64,000 nucleotides of DNA from an uncultured Halomicronema sp. (GTDB lineage: Bacteria; Cyanobacteriota; Cyanobacteriia; Phormidesmidales; Phormidesmidaceae): the NCBI GenBank assembly GCA_937899725.1, contig CALCCA010000007.1, positions 1 to 64,000 of the forward strand, given 5' to 3'. The notes beneath the pieces are model-generated. The model saw nothing but the letters and a program-made list of their open reading frames with translations. It ran no database searches and was not told the DNA's origin. Positions 17,792 through 26,600 of the stretch are shown in pieces. Each line of letters opens with the position of its first letter. The stretch's first letter is position 1. Position numbers and translations under genes: made by a program.

Positions 17792-18313
17792 TCAAAGATG
17801 CTGACATCGTTCTAGGCGCAGCATCAGGGCATCAAATAAACCCGGATCGCCAAAACCGGCCCCACGCCCGGTGCCCCAGCCGCCCACCAGCAACGACTGA
17901 GGCCAAGGCATTTCCCAAAACCACAAAGCCGGTAAGTGACCACGGGGGGCATCCAGCGAAAACGTCAGACGATCATAAAACTTGAAAAACCGAAACGGTC
18001 GCGATAACGGCAAGGTCCAGCCAGCTTGGGCGCTAAAGGCAAACGCAGAGCGGTCCACCTCTTCGCGATAAATCTTGAGCTGTGTGCTGAAGCCAAACCG
18101 GTGACTACTGTAAAACAACCAGCGCTGATCAATTTGATGCAGCAGCTCACAGGGAAACTGCGCGATCGCTGGCCGCTCTAACCAGCCCACTTCCTGCCGC
18201 TGCACGCCGTTGAGCATGATTTCTAGCGTCACGGCATCAGCCGTAAGCCAATCTTCCTGCCGCAGCAACGCATCCAGCTCAGTTAAGCCCGTCGCCAGTT
18301 CAGCGCTCAGCAT
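17792..18313 (-). CDS. GUN4-domain protein
   Basis: 173 residues, nearly all one GUN4 fold: ELDALLRQEDWLTADAVTLE at the start, then VGWLERPAIAQFPCELLHQID, the signature YSSHRFGFSTQLKIY, and the end block RLTFSLDAPRGHLPALWFWE. GUN4 binds porphyrins and stimulates magnesium chelatase in chlorophyll synthesis, but cyanobacteria carry several paralogues with unknown partners. This copy lacks the N-terminal helical bundle of Synechocystis Gun4. Its start overlaps the end of the preceding GUN4 gene by 14 bases, so the two are likely co-translated. Which tetrapyrrole it binds, if any, is unknown. Confidence 0.85.
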   Translation of the reverse strand: MLSAELATGLTELDALLRQEDWLTADAVTLEIMLNGVQRQEVGWLERPAIAQFPCELLHQIDQRWLFYSSHRFGFSTQLKIYREEVDRSAFAFSAQAGWTLPLSRPFRFFKFYDRLTFSLDAPRGHLPALWFWEMPWPQSLLVGGWGTGRGAGFGDPGLFDALMLRLERCQHL

Positions 18314-19811
18314 CCATGACTCCTTCTCGCACTTCAGTCACCCGCTGCGATCGCAACTTGGGCCAGCATTTCTCAATCACATCGTGAAAGATTCGCTCAA
18401 CGACGCCTTCGTCTAGGGCGTATTCGCCCTCTAGGGTGGTCGCGCCCCAGCGCCAGGTAGGCAGGTGCCCAATTGGCGCTTCGAGGGTAAATTGCAAATC
18501 ACGATAGGCCTTGCGCAGGGTCAAGACATCAACGCCGCCGATGCTGAGCGCCGATTTCCAACCGATGGCGGCCAAAAAATCGCCCCCCTGAACGGCCTGC
18601 TGTACAAAGATCCGATGTTGGGCAATAAAGCCAAAGCGACCCCGACTATAGCGTGACCAGAGCGCCTCCAGGGTTTGCAGATCAACGCAGTGAAATTTAG
18701 CCAGGGTGCCAGCGTCGATGGGTTGCATATCCCGACTCACGGCGGACAAAATGAGCCGCTCCGTTTCTTGGTCGGCAGCTTCCCATTGCGTTTTCCAGAG
18801 CAAATCCCGTAATCGATGATATTTGAGCTGCATGGCCGAATCGATGGGGCCATACTGCTGGTCAGTCACCTCGCGCTCGATGGCGCGAACCACTTCGGGG
18901 TCGAGCTGCCAGTCGGCGCAGGCTTGCTTCAAGCGACCGCGATCAAAGTCGGTCGGATATGGCGTATGGGCGATCGCCGCCGCGTATTCCTGGCGATAAA
19001 GCTCGGCATACTCTTGCCGCACGACCACCTGTTGTTGGGTCACCTCGGCCTGGCGTTGCGTTTCCTGTTGCGCTCGGGCCGCCTTTTCTTGCTCCTGCAG
19101 GTGGGTAGCTTCGGCTTTGATGCGCGCAATATACTCTTGATTAATCGGCTCCACATCAGCCTGCGATAGGCCTAAGACCTGATAAAGGCGGCGCAGTTCG
19201 AGGTGAGTGGTGTTGTCAAGGGGAATCGGCTGACGCTCGATTTCGGCACTGAGCACCTCACGATATTTATCGAGCTTGGCCTGGCGATCGCCATAGGGGC
19301 CTAGCGCTTTCTGGATGATCGCCTCCATCGCTTCAGGGGAGAACTCCAGGTCATGTCGCAACAGCTCGAGGTTCGCTCGCTCCACTGGTGTAATTTCGCC
19401 CCCCCGCTGAGCGTAGAGCTGCGCCCGCGCCTGCAAAAGTTGCGGGGCGGGCAAAATCGCTCGGAGCGCCGGGATCATTGCTAATAGCTGTTCTGGTGAA
19501 TCGGTTTGGGTTTGCACCCGCAGGCGATCAATCGTGCAAGTAAGGCGGATTTCGGCGGGGGTTACGTCTAGGCGCTCGCTCATATCTTTGACCCAGGTGA
19601 CCATCTGGTCGGGCTCGGCCAAATGCACCTCTAGCCCCCAACGCGCCACCGCCGGCTCAGTCTGCGGCAGGGCGGTGATGGTGGCCCGAGGGGTGATCTC
19701 TAGCTGCATCAGATCATCCCAAAACTTTTGCACGATGCGATCGCGATCGTCGTCGGTCAAGGTCACATCAACGATTTGCAAAACCACCGTGGCCGGTTCG
19801 AGACTCTCCAC
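18300..19811 (-). CDS. Multidomain protein with C-terminal GUN4 domain
   Basis: 503 residues, GTG start. The C-terminal 150 residues are a divergent GUN4 domain: RLRDLLWKTQWEAADQETER, LWSRYSRGRFGFIAQHRIF, AIGWK and LQFTLEAPIGHLPTW. In front lie two or three short helical repeats of the type Y-x-E-x(7)-P-x(6)-L-x-x-L-x-LG-L (about 160-210 and 270-330), joined by a Gln/Glu-rich coiled coil (about 225-270). Residues 1-110 form an alpha/beta-looking region I cannot name. The mixture suggests a scaffold or sensor that couples a porphyrin-binding domain to protein contacts. It is followed by the second GUN4 gene with an overlap. Confidence 0.78.
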   Translation of the reverse strand: MESLEPATVVLQIVDVTLTDDDRDRIVQKFWDDLMQLEITPRATITALPQTEPAVARWGLEVHLAEPDQMVTWVKDMSERLDVTPAEIRLTCTIDRLRVQTQTDSPEQLLAMIPALRAILPAPQLLQARAQLYAQRGGEITPVERANLELLRHDLEFSPEAMEAIIQKALGPYGDRQAKLDKYREVLSAEIERQPIPLDNTTHLELRRLYQVLGLSQADVEPINQEYIARIKAEATHLQEQEKAARAQQETQRQAEVTQQQVVVRQEYAELYRQEYAAAIAHTPYPTDFDRGRLKQACADWQLDPEVVRAIEREVTDQQYGPIDSAMQLKYHRLRDLLWKTQWEAADQETERLILSAVSRDMQPIDAGTLAKFHCVDLQTLEALWSRYSRGRFGFIAQHRIFVQQAVQGGDFLAAIGWKSALSIGGVDVLTLRKAYRDLQFTLEAPIGHLPTWRWGATTLEGEYALDEGVVERIFHDVIEKCWPKLRSQRVTEVREGVMDAER

Positions 19812-20071
19812 CCTGGAAAAACGCTCCTCAATATGACCGACATCCCGCCCGATGCGAGGACTGCGATTAAGGATATAGCAGAATTCAGAATGCGGCGGTC
19901 AGAATTGGGAATGGAAAGGCTTATCAGCTCACCCTTTCAGCCATCCCGAGTAATTTGCTCACTAGGCCGCTGGGGCGCGCGCTCAAAACTCCCGCATCAG
20001 ACACTGCCACCAAGCCCAATGAGGCCAGCCCCGCGATCTCGGATCGCAGCCGACCAGCCGAGTCGGCTGGC

Positions 20072-20410
20072 TCAAAACGGGCTGCGTCGAGTAGTCATCA
20101 TCTTGTAACCGGCGCTCATCGAAGCAAAGGCGAGAAAAAACTGCCAAAGGCTGGTCGGGTTCAAAATTGCCCGGCTACTGACAAAGACGCAAACGATACC
20201 AAAGCCGACGGCAATCCAGCCGAGTGTTTTGGCATCGCCGTTGAGGAAAATGGCCATCACAATGCCGATGCACAAAGAAATCACGGAAAGGTCAGCAGCA
20301 ATGCCGCGCCACCAGGGATAGGCATGGGTAGTGAAGATAACATTTTGGCCTAAGAAGTAGATGCCCAACAGCATCAAGGCTAGACCCGCAATGAAATAAA
20401 GGGCTCGCAT
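20072..20410 (-). CDS. Small membrane protein, unknown
   Basis: 112 residues with four hydrophobic helices (about 4-24, 37-55, 60-78 and 85-103) and a basic end KMMTTRRSPF. The hydrophobic pattern and the ATG right before the first helix support coding. No family is recognised. It is on the same strand as the GUN4 genes but 261 bases upstream of them, so it is probably a separate unit. Confidence 0.65.
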   Translation of the reverse strand: MRALYFIAGLALMLLGIYFLGQNVIFTTHAYPWWRGIAADLSVISLCIGIVMAIFLNGDAKTLGWIAVGFGIVCVFVSSRAILNPTSLWQFFLAFASMSAGYKMMTTRRSPF

Positions 20411-20479
20411 GACTCAATTCCTCTATCGAAATATCCACTTTGAATTTTGTGTAGGGGGGCTAACAGTTGGCGATCGCGC

Positions 20480-21076
20480 TCACTCACCCGAACTCACGGG
20501 GCCAGTGCGGCTGAGCGCCCTCGCAATCACCAAGGGCACACCGAGGCCCAACGTCAGATTAATCAGCAACCACAGCAACGAAGTTCCCCGGCTGAATCCG
20601 TGGATGTAGAAGCCTCGGCGGGTAGAAGACAACAGCGCATCCCAAATGAGGTGAGCGCTCATGCCGACCGACAAGCCGATCGCGCCATCTCGTAATGTAC
20701 TCAGCCCAGCCCGCTGCCAGCGGTTCAACCCCGGTCGGCGACTCAGCCATAACCACAGGCCCAGCAGCAACAGGGGAATCAGCACAGAGTGAAAAGGCCA
20801 GCTGCGATGGATGAGAAACCGGAGTCTGGTCAATTTATAGAGGGGCAGATCCCAGTCGGGTATGGCCATGTAAAAGGCGGTATGGCTGAGTAGCGGGATG
20901 CCCAACTGGCGAAACAGAAACAAGCCGCTGGCACCCCACACCACCATGAAGAGAAACACTAGCGGATTAATCACCCGCGCCGCCGCTCGGTGATAGCGCT
21001 CTAACCCGGCCCAAAACAGGACGCCAACGCCGAGCCCAATCGCGAAATGGAGCAGTTTGTCTAACAGCGAACTCAT
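20480..21076 (-). CDS. YdjM-like membrane-bound metal-dependent hydrolase
   Basis: About 198 residues from the ATG at 21076; an ATG at 21199 would add 41 residues that look non-coding. Four or five membrane helices are interrupted by conserved polar motifs: IPDWDLPLY, LIHRSWPFHSVL and the Asp/His-bearing GMSAHLIWDAL. This is the pattern of the YdjM/LexA-regulated 'membrane-bound metal-dependent hydrolase' group (DUF457-like). The His and Asp residues would bind metal; no substrate is known. No Shine-Dalgarno sequence marks either start. Confidence 0.72.
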   Translation of the reverse strand: MSSLLDKLLHFAIGLGVGVLFWAGLERYHRAAARVINPLVFLFMVVWGASGLFLFRQLGIPLLSHTAFYMAIPDWDLPLYKLTRLRFLIHRSWPFHSVLIPLLLLGLWLWLSRRPGLNRWQRAGLSTLRDGAIGLSVGMSAHLIWDALLSSTRRGFYIHGFSRGTSLLWLLINLTLGLGVPLVIARALSRTGPVSSGE

Positions 21077-21428
21077 GGCAACCGCCGCAGTCTTGAAGAC
21101 TGTGATGCTAGAGAGAGTGATGTCTTTAACTTGCCCGATCTTGGGTGGGAAAACACCTGACTCGCTGGCCTGGCCTGGTAGGAATGGGTCGCGATCCATT
21201 CCTCAATGCTGCCTGGGCGCTACCGGCGGCTCGGGTGATTGACGTCATACCCATTCGCTGAATTTGGCCGACATTTCAAAAAAGTGTGTCGCCTCCTTGG
21301 CGAAGGGGGCAGCGACAGCGGGGGAGCCCCAACCCGTAGCGCAACTTTGCAAAACTGGGATCAATCAAGGGTCAGCAGAATCCCAGACAGCCGTGTATCT
21401 TAGGAAGGCTGGGTGATCGCATACCTGC

Positions 21429-22250
21429 ATGGCAACCCCCAAAAAATATCAAGGCCAATCGGCCCTCTTGTCAAAAGACCTGTTGGCCTTTTATCGCGAG
21501 GTGAGTCAATCACCGCTGACCGTCGTCGATGTGGAAACGACCGGCTCATTGCCCTATCGCGGGGCTCGCGTCATTGAAGTGTCGGTGCTGCAGGCCAGCT
21601 TAGAGGCCGGTATTTTGCATCAAGAGACCCACCTGATTAATCCCGGCGTACGCGTCCCGGCCATGATTACCCGCATCACCGGCATCGACCAGTCGATGGT
21701 TTCGCAAGGGCGCTTTCCCGAAACGGTGTGGCCTGACTGTTTAGAACGGCTAGAGGCTGGCGTCTTAACCGCTCACAACCTGGAATTTGACTATCGCTTT
21801 TTGCAGGCCGAATATCGCCAACTCGACCATACGTTCACGCGGCCACAGGCCGCTCAGCTGTGTACGGTCCTGCTTTCACGATTGCTGCTGGCTGACTTGC
21901 CCTCTCGCAGCCTGCCGAATCTGGTGAAACATTTCGGTTTTGATGTTGGCACCTCACACCGGGCTGGCGCTGATACCCTGGCCTGCTGGCTATTGGCTGA
22001 GCTGCTACTCAAACAGATTCAGTCCGAAGATGAGGCGGGGCTGATTGCCCGCTTTGGCCGCCAGTGGATTCGTCTCAAGGATGCAGCGACGCTGCTGCAA
22101 TGTTCGGCCCCGGTGACGCAGCAGATTTTGACAGATGCCCAGATCGAAAGTCGCTTTTCTAAACGCAAGAACCGCCCCCTGTATCGTCGTGGCGATGTGG
22201 AACGGGTGATGCAAGAGCGATCTTCGGGCGAGCAGTTGTCGGTGTTGTGA
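21429..22250 (+). CDS. DnaQ-like 3'-5' exonuclease with C-terminal HTH-like segment
   Basis: 273 residues. The RNase T/DnaQ exonuclease fold covers about 30-205, with Exo I VVDVETTGSLP (Asp and Glu), Exo II LTAHNLEFDYRFL and Exo III HRAGADTLACWLL (His and Asp), so the DEDDh set is complete. The last 65 residues contain IRLKDAATLLQCSAPVTQQI and YRRGDVERVMQE, which resemble the excisionase/MerR-like helix-turn-helix used to bind DNA. Stand-alone DnaQ-like enzymes trim or proofread DNA or RNA ends. The added HTH-like piece could target it. The RluA-like gene follows on the same strand. Confidence 0.85.
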   Translation: MATPKKYQGQSALLSKDLLAFYREVSQSPLTVVDVETTGSLPYRGARVIEVSVLQASLEAGILHQETHLINPGVRVPAMITRITGIDQSMVSQGRFPETVWPDCLERLEAGVLTAHNLEFDYRFLQAEYRQLDHTFTRPQAAQLCTVLLSRLLLADLPSRSLPNLVKHFGFDVGTSHRAGADTLACWLLAELLLKQIQSEDEAGLIARFGRQWIRLKDAATLLQCSAPVTQQILTDAQIESRFSKRKNRPLYRRGDVERVMQERSSGEQLSVL

Positions 22251-22437
22251 GGGCGCGCTTGCCGCGCAGGGGCGCAAGGGGGCGACGGGGCAAGGGGGAC
22301 TGGCAGAGTGGTGTGGAAAAACCATGTCTTGTCGGCAGGGGTTTGGCAGCGCTAAACCCTGACAGAAAAGGCTTTTGGCCTGGGAATGTAGTGCAAGCGC
22401 AGAGCCTTTGGCTACGCTCACACGGGGGCGGGGGCGC

Positions 22438-23406
22438 ATGAATCAGGGCTGGATTTATCGCGATCGCATTCCGGCGACAGCCATGGGCCAAACCGTGCTG
22501 GATTATTACACCCAGCGGTATCGCCATTCGAGTCGAGCCGATTGGCAGCAGCGGATTGAGGCAGGGCAGGTGACGGTCGATGAGGAGTTCGGTCGTGCGG
22601 AGCAGCCGCTGCAGCCCGGCCAGCAACTGGCCTATCATCGTCCCCCTTGGCAAGAACCGGTAGTGCCGCTGGAGTTTGCTGTGCTCTACGAAGATGATGA
22701 CTTTCTGGCGATCGCCAAACCCTCAGGCTTACCCGTTTTACCCGGCGGCTGCTTTTTAGAACATACGCTGCTACATCAGCTCAGACAGCGCTACGACGAT
22801 CCGCGGCTGAGTCCAGTGCATCGCTTGGGGCGGGGGACGTCGGGAGTCATGCTGTGGGCGCGATCGCCCCTAGCCAAATCGGAGCTGAGTCGGCAGATGC
22901 GCCGGTCGACCTATGAAACGTCCTCTGAAACCGCCCCCGCCATGGCTCTGCGCAAAACCTATCGAGCGCTGGTTGGTCTCGGTGAGTTGCCTGACACATG
23001 GGTGATGACCACGCCCATTGGGCCAGTGCCTTACCCTCAGTTGGGCACGGTGCATGCCGCCACGCCCACAGGCAAACCGGCTCGCAGCGAGGCCCGCGTG
23101 GTGAGCCGCTGTGACGCGCACACACTGCTAGACGTGACGATTTTTACGGGACGCCCCCACCAGATTCGCATTCATCTGGCGGCGGCCGGTCACCCATTGC
23201 TGGGTGATCCACTGTATGCGCCGGGCGGCCAGCCTTATCCGGTGACTGACCCGCAGGGAGTCGTGCCGGTGCCGGGAGACTGTGGCTATTGGCTGCATGC
23301 CCATCGGCTGCGGTTGCACCACCCTCGCACGCGATCGCCCCTCGAAATTGTGGCCCCGCCGCCCCCGCCACTACAGCAGTTTGATCAGGTCACCCCAGAT
23401 AGCTAA
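22438..23406 (+). CDS. RluA-family pseudouridine synthase-like protein lacking catalytic Asp
   Basis: 322 residues from the ATG at 22438; an upstream TTG adds 21 residues that look like spacer. An S4-like N-terminus (about 30-70, RIEAGQVTVDEEF) precedes the RluA catalytic domain, with LAIAKPSGLPVLPGG and GRPHQIRIHLAAAGHPLLGD. In RluA enzymes the motif HRLDRxTSG holds the catalytic aspartate; here it is HRLGRGTSG, with codon GGG. Known RluA chemistry needs that Asp, so the protein may be inactive or an unusual subfamily. I recall plant organelle homologues with the same change, so it may be an old lineage rather than a mutation. Confidence 0.85.
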   Translation: MNQGWIYRDRIPATAMGQTVLDYYTQRYRHSSRADWQQRIEAGQVTVDEEFGRAEQPLQPGQQLAYHRPPWQEPVVPLEFAVLYEDDDFLAIAKPSGLPVLPGGCFLEHTLLHQLRQRYDDPRLSPVHRLGRGTSGVMLWARSPLAKSELSRQMRRSTYETSSETAPAMALRKTYRALVGLGELPDTWVMTTPIGPVPYPQLGTVHAATPTGKPARSEARVVSRCDAHTLLDVTIFTGRPHQIRIHLAAAGHPLLGDPLYAPGGQPYPVTDPQGVVPVPGDCGYWLHAHRLRLHHPRTRSPLEIVAPPPPPLQQFDQVTPDS

Positions 23407-23432
23407 AATCACCATCCGATCGGCTTTATTAA

Positions 23433-23466
23433 TTCCGACTTCCGAATTCCGAATTCCGAATTCCGC
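23433..23466 (+). repeat. Short tandem heptanucleotide repeat (STRR type)
   Basis: Nearly five consecutive copies of the 7-base unit TTCCGAA (first copy TTCCGAC, last incomplete). Cyanobacterial genomes are known for short tandemly repeated heptamers in intergenic DNA. The rest of the 276-base gap holds no recognised signal. Confidence 0.75.
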
Positions 23467-23682
23467 TATACAAAACATCCTCATGACTGAGCAGCGATCG
23501 CCCACCCCGACGTCACTCTAGTTTCAGCCAACGGGCGGGCGGATTGTGCAACAACTTGTCAAAGAATGGGTCTAAAGGGTGGTTGCCGCGATCGCCAGGC
23601 AGTATTTTTGCTCTATTGCGCTCCGGGCTAGACTGGATCACCGTTCGCCTGGCTGTTTCTACCGTCGTCGTAAATCCGCCCT

Positions 23683-26600
23683 ATGCTCGACCAGTTTTGG
23701 GAAATTGTCGGTTACGTCTTTGCCCTCAACGGTGCCGCCTTTCGCATCGCGAGCCACTTCCCGATAGCCCTGTGGCTGGCGCTCTTGATTGTGGTATTGG
23801 CGGGGCTGTCGCGCAGCATTGGCCAGTGCGTCATTCTATTTCTCAATCAGGTCAAGCCGCAGCGGTTTGTGATGAGCCTGTTGATTAACGCCCTGCTGTT
23901 TGTCGGGGGCTTTTTGGCGCTGGTGGGGTCAACCTGGCTGATTACGTTAGTGCCGTGGTCCATCAGTGTTTCCCTGAGCGCTCTGATCACGGTGCTCGGG
24001 CTGTCCTATGCGCCCCTGCTATTTAGTTTTTTAGGCGCGCTACCTTACCTGGGCGTTCCCCTGCTGTCTTTATTGTCGGTGTGGCACCTGCTAGCCATGG
24101 TGGTGGGCTTTGGGGCCGTGACAGAAACAAACATTCCCGGCGCGTTTGGCTATGTGGCGGTTGGCTGGCTGGCGCTGCAAATTATTGAACAAACCATTGG
24201 TCGCCCGATCGCCGCCCTGACCCAGTGGTTAGAAGATACGGCAGCCGGAGTCGATCTCAAAACCGAACGCCAAGAGATCGTCACCCTCTTTCAAGACCGC
24301 ATTGCCGCCTCGACCGATGAACTCAAATCAGAGGTGCAACAGCGGCTCGACACCGTTCAGCAAGAACGGCAAACGGCGCTGCCGATCAGTCTATCTGCCG
24401 GTGACAATGGGTCGCCGCTGGCCGCTGTGGGGTTTGGCGAAGCGATCACGACGGCCACAGCTCAGCCCACGGTCACTAAAGGGGCGGAACGCAGCGATAG
24501 CCCGCTGTTGAAAACGGCTCTCGGGCTGATCGCGATGACCGTACTGACGCTGATCGTGCTGGTGCTGTTGCGACCCGTGCGGGAATGGTGGTTTGGGTGG
24601 TTTGGCAACTTGCCCGAGCTGTTGCAGCTGGTGCTCAACCTGGTGTGGATTGCGATCGTCGCTGTCATCGTCGCGGGGTTGCTGGCGCCCCTCGAAACGC
24701 TGGGCTGGTGGGCCGGTTGGTATGAGGATGAAGTCAACGCGATCGATAATGCTGGGGAACTGGCCGAACCGATCGCTGACACCGACACCCTTGATCGGTA
24801 TGTGGTGTACCTCGATGGCATTGGCAAATCGAGCTATGAGTATTTGCCCGATGTCGAAGACTTTTTGGATGCGTTGGCCCCGGCGCTGCCTGCCGGGGTG
24901 GCATTAGTGCGGGGCATCATGCCCTACTCCGTGATGAATAAGCCGCTGGATGAAGACCGAACGCTGTCGTTTTTTTGGCGCTATGCCGACCAGCTGCGGT
25001 TTGCCAACCCGGCCAGTTTGCTGGGGCTCATCGTCAACATCCGCAACGTTTTGATTGTGGGCGTCTCTGCCGATCGCCGCTACGGCCCCCTCTATAACCA
25101 GGGGATTGCGCAAATTGTGCTAAGCGGCCTGCTCAAAAATGGCTATCGCCTGGGCAGTGGCACCCCGGTCACCTTCATTGGCTATAGTGGCGGCGGTCAA
25201 ATGTCTTGTGCCAACGCGCCCTTCTTAAAGCGCGCCATTGCCGCCCCGATCGATGTCATTTCTATCGGTGGGGTGATCAGCGCCAACAGTAACTTTCTCA
25301 AACTAGAGCATCTGCACCATCTGGTGGGTGAAAAAGATGATGTTGAGCGCCTTGGCCCCCTGATGTTTCCGGGCCGGTGGAAGCTTTTTCCCCTATCGTT
25401 TTGGAACCGGGCCCAGCGGCTGGGCAAAATTACAATCATTCCGATGGGGCCGGTCGGTCACAATGTGCCGGGGGGCGTGTTTGATCCCAAGGTGATTCTG
25501 GCGGATGGCCGCACGGCCCTACAGCAAACGATTGACACCATCAACGCGATTCTCTGCGGTGATCTGGAAACAGGGAAAGACCTGGAACCAGCGAAGCCGA
25601 GCAACTACAGTCTTTATCGCCAGCTACCATTTTGCCAGCCGAGTTTTTACCCGCTTGGCCCGCCGCCTGATCCGGCCCTATATCAGCCGATTGGCGAGTG
25701 GATGGGGCGATTAATTTTGCCTGCTAAAGCAGCGCGATCGCAGGTGCGAGGCGTGCTGATCGAAGTCTCCCACGCGCCGCCGGACTACGCGCACCTGGTC
25801 GGGCAAACGGTGCCCCTACGCTGGCAGCGCGATTTGCCGCAAGTGCAGCGTTTGGTCAAAGCGGTGACCCGTGACGTTAACTTCAGCGCTGATGCGGAAT
25901 ATAACAGTAAGTTTGGCGGCATGGTGCTGCCCGATCGCATTAACCGGTGGCGGCAGGTCGATCCCCTCGAATCCTTAGCGGGCAGTCACCCGGTAGATGA
26001 CATCACGGTGATGTTGACGGCAATTGATGTGCGATCAGCGGATGATGACACGGTGGCCCTGCATACGCGCTACCAGCCGGTCGAAATCACCGGTCGCTAT
26101 TACGCGCTGGTGCAGTTCATCGCCCCGATCGCCCCCGATCAGTATCGCGTGCGCCACTTCAATGCCGTGACTCGCCAGTTTGACGGCCCCGCAACGGTGA
26201 TGAGCACGCCACCAGTGATTGTGGCAAAAGACTATGGCAGCTATCCCTCAACCCTCAACCACATCGAAAATTCGCCCAGCAATGAACAGGGATGGTATGT
26301 CTATGGCGCTCTGAACGCAGCGGGGCAGTTTGTCGTGCAAGCCTGGATGCCACGAGGGTTGATGCGGCTGCAGCCTGATCGCGTCATCTTTGGCGAAAAG
26401 AACGTCTACCGTCACATTCGCCAAGAAACTTGGGAGGGCATCGCCGCGAAAAAAGGGCAAACCTCATCGGTGTTAGGAACGACCCGCGACAACGGCACTG
26501 CCGCTGCCATTCAAGCGGCGGTGGGCGATTGGCAAGTGGGCGATCGCGCCCTGATGCTACACACCTATGGCGGTATCGGCGGCCCTCAAAAAGAACCGGC

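Noticed and set aside
23433-23466. CRISPR-like direct repeats
   Set aside because: The units are seven bases in direct contact with no spacers; this is a short tandem repeat.
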